This document shows positions 7,749-14,540 of a DNA stretch of 16,665 bases, one piece after another (position 1 is the first letter of the stretch; each line of letters starts with the position of its first letter). Origin of the DNA: JAEHDI01 sp035455185 (lineage in GTDB: Bacteria; Acidobacteriota; Terriglobia; Bryobacterales; Bryobacteraceae); contig DATIFQ010000443.1 of the NCBI GenBank assembly GCA_035455185.1, positions 1 through 16,665 of the forward strand, read 5' to 3'. A model generated the notes under the pieces. The model was not told where the DNA came from. It worked only from the letters and a program-made list of their open reading frames with translations, and ran no database searches. The translations under genes and the position numbers were made by a program.

Positions 7749-9326
7749 ATGGCACAGGCCACGACAGCAGACGGTCAGTCCCGGCGCTCGGATCGGCTGG
7801 TCTCCGGCGTCCTGTGGAACTGGGCCGGGATCGGGGTGCAACTCTTCACCGGTGTAATCGTCTCGCCTTACATCATCCGGAAACTTGGCACGGAGCGATA
7901 CGGAATTTGGGCCCTGGTCTTCTCGCTGGCCAGCTACTACGGCTTCATCGATCTCGGCTTCCGGTCCGCAGTGGTTCGGTTCAGCGCCCATTATTACACC
8001 CGGCGCGAGAACCCGAAAGTCAACGAGCTGATCAATACAACGTTTTTTTACTTTTCGCTCGCAGCCGCGATGCTGGTCTGTTTGACACTGATCCTCTGGA
8101 AGTTGGCGGACCGTATCTTCCGAGTTTCGCCTGCGCTTCGGGATGAATTTTCATGGCTCGTTCTGATCGTCGGCATCAGCATATCCGTCGGACTGAACAT
8201 GAGTGTTTTTTCCGGAGTGGTGGAGGGTTTGCAGCGCTTCGACATCTCAAACCGCATCCGGATCGTTGTCTTCGGGTTGCGTGGAGCAGGATGGTTCCTG
8301 CTACTCATGGCAGGTTATGGGTTGGTGGCGATGGGGTGGTGGAGCCTGGCCACCAGCGTGGTCTTCTTTTTCCTCTACCTGCTTTATCTGCGAAGGATCT
8401 TTCCGGCGTTGGAATTCTCGCGGCAGTTTGTGACGCTGTCCATGTTCAGAGAGACGGTGAGCTATGGGCTCCACACATTTCTCGCGAGTATCGGCACCCA
8501 GTCCCTCGATCAGACGCCCTCCCTGCTAATCGGCTACTTTCGGAGAGCGGCGGATGTCGGGTATTACAATTTCCCCCTCCGCGTGATCCAATACGTGTCG
8601 CAAGCAATTACGAATGTGGGGGTCGTCGCGCTCCCTCATGCTGCATCGCTTGCGGCAGAGGGACGACTCGACAAGGTCGCGAACCTGGGGATCTATGCCA
8701 ACCGGTATTGTCTATCGTTATTCATGCCGTTGGCGGTATTCCTGACTGTCTACGGAACCGAACTTTTCTCGATATGGGTAACACCCGAGTTCGCCCGGAA
8801 CGCTGTCTATCTGCTACCCCCGTTGCTTGCGGGCTTCGGGCTTGGCCAAGCCGCGCAGTTCTGCACCGGATCGATTCTCTTCGGCCTGGGAGAACAGAAG
8901 ATGTATGCCCGCGCGATTGTTGGAGAGGCGGCCGCAAGCATCGTGTTCATGGTGGCGGTGATCCCGCGCTACGGCGTCTATGGCGCAGCAGTGGTCACCG
9001 CAAGTTTGATGACAGTCACTCGAGGATGCATCGGTCCGTGGATCTTGTGCCTGCGCCTCGGTTTTTCTTTCCAGAGATACATGCAGTCGATCCTGGCGCC
9101 GCCTCTGGCTGCCTCCGTCCCTGCATGGCTAGCGCTCTGGGGGCTCAAGCGCTGGGGCGTCTTGGGGAAGAACTGGAGTGAGCTCATCCTGGCCGGCGGG
9201 GTCGTTTGCGCGCTGTACGGAGTGACTGCCCTCTACCTCTGTGTGAGCAAAGACCACAGGAGGCTGCTCTTTAACTGGGCAGGACAGCGTCTGGGCCGGC
9301 GAGATGGTCCGCAGCGGCATTCGTGA
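7749..9326 (+). CDS. Wzx-type polysaccharide flippase (MOP superfamily)
   Basis: A 525-residue polytopic membrane protein with about a dozen hydrophobic segments. The start is the ATG at 7749, with AAAGG ten bases upstream. The N-terminal pattern, SGVLWNWAGIGVQLFTGVIV then SPYIIRKLGTERYGIWALV and a short loop to DLGF, is characteristic of the Polysacc_synt/MurJ-like families of the MOP exporter superfamily. It probably flips a lipid-linked oligosaccharide across the inner membrane, so it is the export step for the glycan built by this locus. It is divergent from the methyltransferase, and its 3' end overlaps the convergent amidotransferase gene by 56 bases. A run of seven T lies at 8043-8049 inside the coding sequence. 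Confidence 0.9.
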   Translation: MAQATTADGQSRRSDRLVSGVLWNWAGIGVQLFTGVIVSPYIIRKLGTERYGIWALVFSLASYYGFIDLGFRSAVVRFSAHYYTRRENPKVNELINTTFFYFSLAAAMLVCLTLILWKLADRIFRVSPALRDEFSWLVLIVGISISVGLNMSVFSGVVEGLQRFDISNRIRIVVFGLRGAGWFLLLMAGYGLVAMGWWSLATSVVFFFLYLLYLRRIFPALEFSRQFVTLSMFRETVSYGLHTFLASIGTQSLDQTPSLLIGYFRRAADVGYYNFPLRVIQYVSQAITNVGVVALPHAASLAAEGRLDKVANLGIYANRYCLSLFMPLAVFLTVYGTELFSIWVTPEFARNAVYLLPPLLAGFGLGQAAQFCTGSILFGLGEQKMYARAIVGEAAASIVFMVAVIPRYGVYGAAVVTASLMTVTRGCIGPWILCLRLGFSFQRYMQSILAPPLAASVPAWLALWGLKRWGVLGKNWSELILAGGVVCALYGVTALYLCVSKDHRRLLFNWAGQRLGRRDGPQRHS

Positions 9327-11241
9327 TCCGGCGGGCCGCAGGGAGCCTGCCCGACGAGGCGCCCGCTGATGCAGACCTGAGATAGTTCAGCCATCTTCCG
9401 AGCGCACTCAAACTCAGGAGCGCCTCAAGCGGCGCATCGTCGCCACTCCGAAACCACTGAAGAATCGTCTCGACTTCGTGTTTCCGAAAAAGCGGAACTC
9501 CATCCAACAAGCAGAGCCCTTGCTCGAGGGCCTCAGAACCGAGCGGCGTTCGAAACAGTGGTGAGAGCGGTGGCCACGAGCCCTCGTCGAGATATACTGC
9601 ACCAGAAGCTGCCGAGCCATCTGACACGGGCCGCAACTTCCTCCAGGCAGTTCGCGCGAGAGGATACCACGCCTGATTGCGGAAGGTGGCTCGCCAATCC
9701 CGGCTTACCCTCCCCGACGATCTGCCGGTGTTGGAGTCGGGCAGTCCCGCGACCGGATGGCCAGCGCCGGCCAACGCCGCGCGAAAAGCCCGAGCTTCGT
9801 AATACGCATCAGGCGGGCTCAATCGCGCCCACGACCAAAGCGCCCGGTGGAAAATCGGCGAATTGACATCGAGTTCCTCGATCCAACCCAGCAAAAGCGG
9901 ATAGTGGCACTGGCGGCTGATGAAAGCGATCAAGCGATTTTGCAGCGTTAGATCCAAATCGCCGGCGACCGCGGGCTCCATGCTGTTCGCCAGGTCCTTC
10001 AGACGCTGTGCTGCAATTTGCCTTGCTTCCTTGGTGAGGGATTGGAGTACGAATTCGGACGTCGCGCGGTGCGAGCGGCCCGACCGTTTCTCGGCGAAAA
10101 TCACTGCAGAATTACCAAGAACGTCGTGGAGCGGCAGATACGGGCTCACATACTTCTGGCGGGGGAAAGCGAAGTAGCCCTTTAGAACGGTATCGTACAG
10201 GAAGGCGTTGCAGACTTCGTGAATACCCTCTTTCCTCCATTCGACGCCCAATCCAAGGTGGTGCGGCGTGAGCGGATCCCACATGCAGGCGGTAAGCAGG
10301 AAACTCGACTCGAGCAAAGTGACGTAGTGCTCCGGCGGCCGCGGCCAGTGGAGGAACTTGGCTCCACAAGCTCCAGCGATGTCGCGCGCTATCCGGCACT
10401 CACGATTCTCACGAGTCGTCACGGTCATTGCTTTCCGGTCCGAGCCCGCTTGAGACAACGTGAGCCGCGAATCGAGACCACCGCTCAACAGGAGATAGGA
10501 ATCCCGTTCGACCCAGGTTTCCGCGACCGCGCGGCGCAGAGCGGCGAGCAGGGTTCCAGGCGGGTCTTCGGCAATGCGATGGGACGATAACTCAGGATCA
10601 AGCGGCATTTCGAAGCGCCCGCGCACGACGATGCCGTCCTGCCGAAACTGGATAACCTCACCGGGCTGAAACTGCTGGGCTTGTGCGATCGAGGTATCGG
10701 TTGTGTAAAGCGTCCCGAGTGTGAGCGCTTCGAGGATCGCGGGCCAGTTGGGCGACAACTCCCCAGTACGGTTCAGGGCGAGTGTGGACAATTTGTCAGA
10801 GACGAGGCTCCCTCCACCCGTGGGGACGAAAAAAACCGGTCGCGTGGCGAGAGGGTCGACGAACGCCGTAAGCCGGGCGGGAAGTCCGGCAAGGATCTCG
10901 AATCCGCGAAAACTGCCCCAGCGGCCATCCAACCACTGATCGAGCGGTTCGTTCTCCCTCGGGTAGCGATCAGGCTGTCCTTCGATCAGGAGGAATCGCC
11001 ACGCCTCCCGATAGATCCTCACCTGCCGGCTGGCTGCGGGGTACGTCCAAGATGCGCGCACCGTCCCTGCAGAGAAAGAGTCCGCGGGGCCACAATCCCC
11101 AAGGTCCACGAGCTTAGGCGATGGACCAGCGAGGCCATTTTCTGACGATCCAGATTCTATGAGAAAACCTGCCACGAGATGACGAGAGGTTCCCTTGCGA
11201 TTGTGGCACAGGGCGGCCGCATTATCCAAGAAACGCGCCAT
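9271..11241 (-). CDS. Asparagine-synthetase-like amidotransferase lacking the nucleophile cysteine
   Basis: Up to 656 residues from the ATG at 11241. The C-terminal half is an adenylating asparagine-synthetase domain with the pyrophosphate loop SGGLDSR (253-259). The N-terminal half keeps the outline of a class II glutaminase domain (FVDPLATRPVFF, 127-138, corresponds to the usual DPLGTRPLYY) but has no MCG start: the equivalent residues are VAGFL at 23-27, with Ala in place of the catalytic Cys. A GTG at 11175 (codon 23) would begin translation exactly at this homologous point and is a credible true start; neither candidate has a good Shine-Dalgarno site, so the outer ATG is kept here. The enzyme probably uses ammonia rather than glutamine, and in this setting likely amidates a sugar acid or peptide on the glycan. 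The acceptor is unknown. Confidence 0.8.
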   Translation of the reverse strand: MARFLDNAAALCHNRKGTSRHLVAGFLIESGSSENGLAGPSPKLVDLGDCGPADSFSAGTVRASWTYPAASRQVRIYREAWRFLLIEGQPDRYPRENEPLDQWLDGRWGSFRGFEILAGLPARLTAFVDPLATRPVFFVPTGGGSLVSDKLSTLALNRTGELSPNWPAILEALTLGTLYTTDTSIAQAQQFQPGEVIQFRQDGIVVRGRFEMPLDPELSSHRIAEDPPGTLLAALRRAVAETWVERDSYLLLSGGLDSRLTLSQAGSDRKAMTVTTRENRECRIARDIAGACGAKFLHWPRPPEHYVTLLESSFLLTACMWDPLTPHHLGLGVEWRKEGIHEVCNAFLYDTVLKGYFAFPRQKYVSPYLPLHDVLGNSAVIFAEKRSGRSHRATSEFVLQSLTKEARQIAAQRLKDLANSMEPAVAGDLDLTLQNRLIAFISRQCHYPLLLGWIEELDVNSPIFHRALWSWARLSPPDAYYEARAFRAALAGAGHPVAGLPDSNTGRSSGRVSRDWRATFRNQAWYPLARTAWRKLRPVSDGSAASGAVYLDEGSWPPLSPLFRTPLGSEALEQGLCLLDGVPLFRKHEVETILQWFRSGDDAPLEALLSLSALGRWLNYLRSASAGASSGRLPAARRITNAAADHLAGPDAVLPS

Positions 11242-11267
11242 GCTATCATCGGCGCAAGCGAGGGCAG

Positions 11268-12146
11268 ATGGCTACTGGGCAACTGGAACTGGAACTGTCG
11301 GACGTGCGCGGCGCGAACCTGGACGACACCGTCCGAATCGAATTGTTTGACGAGCAGGGCAACTGCGACTATCGAAATCGCGAGCAGGTCGCTCGCCAGA
11401 TCATACTCACAGGAATCGAAAGCTCGCCGCTGACCTTCTACCGCGTGGCGGTGACCCCGACACGGTACCGGATACGGCAAGCGTTCGTCGCTGTCAAGGA
11501 GGGAAAGACAGTCACTTTGAATTTATCCTTTCCGGTCGAACCACGAAAGGTCAAGGACATCCAGGCGCGTCCATTTCCCGATCTTGCGGTCAGCCTGCAG
11601 GCAGTTCTGGAGATCTCCGACATACCTGCGTACCGCGACGACAAGGGCAATCCGCTTCAGGGTGAGGAACTTTACGAGGCCCTAAAACCGCGCGACAGAG
11701 CATGCCTGTTGAACCTCTACGCGAAAGCCTCGAACACGGTGCTCGGCGACGGAAAATCCTGCTTCGACCACTTCGGCGGGCTGACCCTCCTTCACCAGGA
11801 TCGGTTTTTCGCCCGGACACACGGAGCGCTCGAGGAGGAGGCAGCGGTATCACCGTTGTTTCGAGAGGAGTCCGGCGCGCTCCACGAACCGCCGGCGGGC
11901 TATACCCTCGGACGCAGCTTCAAAACCCGCGACGAGCACGGAAACCTTCAGCTCACATTCTTCCGCAGGGGCGACACGGGAGACGACTATCTCGTTGACG
12001 TCGATATCGACGAGGCAAACGGCATCGAGCACATCTTCGAAGTGGTTCGGAACCAGGTGACGGGGCGAACGAATCCGTACGACGTGCGCGAGATTCTCAT
12101 CGCTTCGCAGGGGCTTGATCCCGGCTATTCTTTTGTGTTCGGGTAA
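11268..12146 (+). CDS. Hypothetical protein, unrecognised family
   Basis: A 292-residue protein that I do not recognise. It starts at an ATG preceded by GAGGG with a spacing of four bases, a good ribosome site for this window. There is no signal peptide or membrane segment. The first 90 residues look like a beta-sandwich (alternating strands such as LELELSDV, VRIELFD, FYRVAVTP, VTLNLSFPV). The rest is mixed, with a cysteine pair near 145 and 164 and an acidic stretch DDYLVDVDIDEAN near 245-257. It is divergent from the amidotransferase gene with only 26 bases between the outer ATGs. Its 3' end overlaps the convergent rhodanese gene by 50 bases if the rhodanese frame is read through its TGA. 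It may belong to either neighbour's process; no function is assigned. Confidence 0.75.
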   Translation: MATGQLELELSDVRGANLDDTVRIELFDEQGNCDYRNREQVARQIILTGIESSPLTFYRVAVTPTRYRIRQAFVAVKEGKTVTLNLSFPVEPRKVKDIQARPFPDLAVSLQAVLEISDIPAYRDDKGNPLQGEELYEALKPRDRACLLNLYAKASNTVLGDGKSCFDHFGGLTLLHQDRFFARTHGALEEEAAVSPLFREESGALHEPPAGYTLGRSFKTRDEHGNLQLTFFRRGDTGDDYLVDVDIDEANGIEHIFEVVRNQVTGRTNPYDVREILIASQGLDPGYSFVFG

Positions 12147-12579
12147 CAGATTTGGACGAAGCGGGCTTGGAAGCCTCACTGCCCGGGAAGACAATTTCGT
12201 AACCCTTTTCCTTCCACTCGGCAATGGAGCAGAAGCCGATCGTCTTGTAACCGTTGCTCTGAAGGATGGCCGCGGCACGCGCGGCTCTCGAGCCGCGATT
12301 TCAAGCCGTGACGATGAGCACGTTCTTCGGGATCTCCGGCAGTCTCACGCCGAGTTGGCTCAGCGGGATGTTCACGTAGCCCTTCATTGAACCCAGCGCC
12401 TTAATTTCGGCGGGCTCCCTCACGTCGAGAAAGAAGAACTTGACCTTCTTGTCAATCAAGGTCTTCAGTTCCTCGGCGGAGATCGCCTTGGGAGCCTGCT
12501 GTGCCCGCAGGGGCGGCGGTACGGCGAAGCCGACGAGGGCAAGCATGACAGAGAATAAGGGCCTGATCCCGACATCCAT
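12097..12579 (-). CDS. Exported rhodanese-like protein, candidate selenoprotein (in-frame UGA at catalytic position)
   Basis: From the ATG at 12579 the frame encodes 92 residues, meets TGA at 12301-12303, and continues open for 67 more codons to a TGA at 12097, 160 residues in all. Residues 1-26 look like a signal peptide, so the protein is probably periplasmic. LDVREPAE (51-58) and GYVNIPLSQL (67-76) are standard rhodanese features. Just before the TGA is NVLIVTA and just after it NRGSRAARAAAILQSNGY. With the TGA as residue 93 this gives C-x-x-G-x-R, the rhodanese active-site loop, with selenocysteine in place of the catalytic cysteine. A second cysteine at 117 could pair with it. Rhodaneses transfer sulfur (or selenium) through this residue. 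It follows the ThyX-like gene by 33 bases. The alternative is a pseudogene with one Cys-to-stop change, but no other lesion is present. Confidence 0.75.
12269..12285 (-). promoter_or_regulatory. Candidate bacterial SECIS hairpin after the in-frame UGA
   Basis: On the minus strand GCCGCG (12285-12280) and CGCGGC (12274-12269) form a perfect 6-bp stem with the loop CGUGC. Twenty-one bases separate the UGA from the loop, and the loop has G at its second position. Both are in line with known bacterial SECIS elements, which lie in the coding sequence directly after the UGA and recruit SelB. A competing hairpin, CGCGGCTC with GAGCCGCG (12297-12280), uses part of the same bases but has its loop only about ten bases from the UGA. 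Confidence 0.5.
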
Positions 12580-12612
12580 ATCTTCACTTCAGCATATCCG
12601 GGGACCTTCCGC

Positions 12613-14049
12613 CTAGCGCTTCAGCGGGTCCTCGACCCAGGGTGGAGTGGCATTGATGAGGCGCCCAAGCTCCGGCTCGAGTTCGTCCATCTTCTGTTTC
12701 ATGCGCCAGGCCACCTCCCGATAACTGAAGTGGCCCTTCACGCCGCTTCGGAGCCGGGAGATGTACTCGGCTTCGGCGAAATCCATCTTAAACAGGAATC
12801 GTGAACAAGCGCCGAACGGGATCAGGTAGTGCGAACCAGGCTGAGGGAGTGAACGCCGGACTTCAAGGGCCTTTCGCAGCGCCGCCTCGTAAGTTTCCCG
12901 CAGTCCGGCGTCCACAATCGCCTTCGGCGTCTCAAAACCGAGGTTGCCGTTATACGTCTGCCGGTACTGGTGACAGCGGCGGTGACGGTGGAGGTCACGG
13001 TAAGCTCCGATGTCTATGATCATGTCGAACGCGTACAGGCCGCCTTGGAACTCGCGCAGCAGCTCGTCGCGCCGAGTTCGGGAGCGCACGGCGAGGTCGA
13101 TTACTTCGCGCCTGCGCTCCGCGCTCCAGGAGCAAGACAGCTCGTACAGCTCGCGGAACGGGCGGTCGGTCACGGGATAAAGCAAGGTTGCGACGATGTC
13201 GGCCGAGGTGTCGGAGGGTTTCAGAAGATCCACCGGCTCCGGCGTGACTCCGGCGGCGGGCGGCAGGTTTTGATCCACCCAGAGCTTCAGATCCGCGCGC
13301 GACTGCGCGAGATACCTATCCGCATCCACAAAGCGAGCCAGCGTGGGAGCGACCGGCTCATGTACGACGCTATCGTCCAGCGCGCAGGCAGGAACAGAGG
13401 CGCAGGATTCCGCGATTTCGGCGGCGAGACTGCGCAACTCCTCATACTCGGACGCCCCGAGCCGCCGGATCTGCTTTTCCAGCGTCCGGATGCTGGTTAC
13501 CTGCCCGACATTGGTGGGCACGCCCAGAAATAGCAGATGGCGCGCGACGTCAAACGCTCGGGCGGCAATGTTGCGCTCGTAAGCATCCGGTTTCATGCTT
13601 TCGGGGCGTGGGAGCTGACCTGCGAGATAGTCGCGGACGGCAGCGTGAATCCGGCTGTATGCACCCAGAAGCGTCTCCGCGGCCGTCCGGTAGACGGCGG
13701 CGTCGGCTTCTCCGAACTCCTGTGGCGTGATGAAACCGGCCGTCGAAAAATCCTGGTAACGGGAGGACTTGGCCTGACCGTCCCAGAGCGGCTCGTCCTC
13801 GATTTCTGTGGCTGCGATCTCAGAGATTCCCTCGAAGCAGAGAACAACGTGGCCGAGGTCTGCTATGGAAGCGTGGCCGTACTGGAAATAGAAGTGTTCC
13901 AGGAACTTCTGGGAGTCGTGTGTGCGCACCCATTCCAGGGACTGGCGGATCGAGTCGGGCGACCGGCTGTAGCGCGCCAGAGCGTACGCACATTTCTCGG
14001 GCGGCATTGGAGCAACGGTCAGCACCCGCCTGGGTTGGAGCTCCCTCAT
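12613..14049 (-). CDS. thyX: Double-length ThyX-like FAD-dependent thymidylate synthase
   Basis: A 478-residue protein, about twice the length of a usual ThyX (220-250 residues), that reads as two ThyX-like halves. Half 1 (about 1-230) has KFLEHFYFQYGHASIADLGH (48-67) and SSRYQDF (95-101), the end of the ThyX motif, but EDEPLWDG in place of its RHR part. Half 2 (about 290-478) has YRDLHRHRRCHQYRQTY (350-366), keeping RHR but not the S-x-R-Y end, then GSHYLIPFGACSRFLF. The signature RHRxxSxNExSxRY is thus split between the halves. ThyX methylates dUMP to dTMP with FAD, methylene-tetrahydrofolate and NADPH; whether this variant keeps that activity is uncertain. The divergent dut gene, which supplies dUMP, supports a nucleotide role. 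The rhodanese gene follows after 33 bases. Confidence 0.82.
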   Translation of the reverse strand: MRELQPRRVLTVAPMPPEKCAYALARYSRSPDSIRQSLEWVRTHDSQKFLEHFYFQYGHASIADLGHVVLCFEGISEIAATEIEDEPLWDGQAKSSRYQDFSTAGFITPQEFGEADAAVYRTAAETLLGAYSRIHAAVRDYLAGQLPRPESMKPDAYERNIAARAFDVARHLLFLGVPTNVGQVTSIRTLEKQIRRLGASEYEELRSLAAEIAESCASVPACALDDSVVHEPVAPTLARFVDADRYLAQSRADLKLWVDQNLPPAAGVTPEPVDLLKPSDTSADIVATLLYPVTDRPFRELYELSCSWSAERRREVIDLAVRSRTRRDELLREFQGGLYAFDMIIDIGAYRDLHRHRRCHQYRQTYNGNLGFETPKAIVDAGLRETYEAALRKALEVRRSLPQPGSHYLIPFGACSRFLFKMDFAEAEYISRLRSGVKGHFSYREVAWRMKQKMDELEPELGRLINATPPWVEDPLKR

Positions 14050-14055
14050 ATCGGG

Positions 14056-14064
14056 CTATGATAG
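14056..14064. promoter_or_regulatory. Symmetric -10 element between thyX-like and dut genes
   Basis: CTATGATAG is a perfect palindrome about its central G. It contains TATGAT on the plus strand (14057-14062) and TATCAT on the minus strand (14058-14063). A plus-strand -35-like TTGGAG lies at 14035-14040, 16 bases upstream. Transcription from it would start near 14069 for dut and near 14052 for the ThyX-like gene, giving leaders of about 10 and 3 bases. Divergent initiation from symmetric -10 elements is known; use here is an inference. Confidence 0.35.
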
Positions 14065-14078
14065 CGGATTCCGGTTTG

Positions 14079-14510
14079 ATGAAAGTCAGAATTCAGAAAC
14101 TGCGTCCGGACGCCTTCCTGCCCGAGTACGCACACGGTCCTGATGAAGACGCGGGCATGGATCTCCGAGCCGTCGAAGACGTTGTGCTGGAGCCCGGCGT
14201 GCCGCGGGCCGTGCCAACAGGATTGGCGATCGAACTGCAGCCCGGGTACGAGGCCCAGGTACGTCCACGAAGCGGCCTCGCGCTGAAGCACGGCATTACA
14301 CTTCCGAACGCGCCGGCGACCATCGACCCAGGCTATCGGGGCGAGATCAAGGTGATCCTGCTGAACCTTGGGCGAGAGTCGTATCGCGTCCATGTTGGCG
14401 ACCGGATCGCGCAGATGGTGATCGCGCGCTACGAGCGTATCGAGTGGGAAGAGGGGATGCTAAACAACTCCCGTCGAGGAACCGGCGGCTTCGGCTCATC
14501 GGGGCGGTAG
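14079..14510 (+). CDS. dut: Deoxyuridine 5'-triphosphate nucleotidohydrolase (dUTPase)
   Basis: A 143-residue trimeric-type dUTPase with all five motifs in order: AGMDLRA (25-31), RPRSGLALKHG (62-72), TIDPGYRGEIKV (81-92) with the catalytic Asp83, GDRIAQ (108-113) and RGTGGFGSSG (133-142). It hydrolyses dUTP to dUMP and pyrophosphate, keeping uracil out of DNA and feeding thymidylate synthesis. The ATG at 14079 gives the standard N-terminus MKVRIQKLRPDAFLPEY; another ATG at 14058 and a frame open back to 13920 are judged too early. No clear Shine-Dalgarno site is present, and the likely leader is short. The gene is divergent from the ThyX-like gene, whose product would use dUMP. Confidence 0.95.
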   Translation: MKVRIQKLRPDAFLPEYAHGPDEDAGMDLRAVEDVVLEPGVPRAVPTGLAIELQPGYEAQVRPRSGLALKHGITLPNAPATIDPGYRGEIKVILLNLGRESYRVHVGDRIAQMVIARYERIEWEEGMLNNSRRGTGGFGSSGR

Positions 14511-14540
14511 CGGAGAGCAGTAGCGGGAGGTACACGGAAC

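Noticed and set aside
8153..9181. 342-codon open frame on the plus strand
   Set aside because: It lies in another frame of the flippase gene, whose translation is a clear membrane transporter; the alternative product is arginine-rich without any recognisable pattern.
11280..11297. Short repeat of AACTGG
   Set aside because: Three in-frame copies simply encode alternating Leu-Glu in a beta strand and the repeat is too short to be meaningful.
12280..12297. CGCGGCTCGAGAGCCGCG palindrome as a transcription terminator
   Set aside because: No T-run follows it on either strand and it lies inside the read-through coding frame; a SECIS-related or coding explanation fits better.
12301..12579. A complete 92-residue rhodanese-like protein ending at the TGA at 12301
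   Set aside because: It would stop immediately before the catalytic residue and omit half the fold, while the rest of the fold is encoded in the same frame beyond the TGA.
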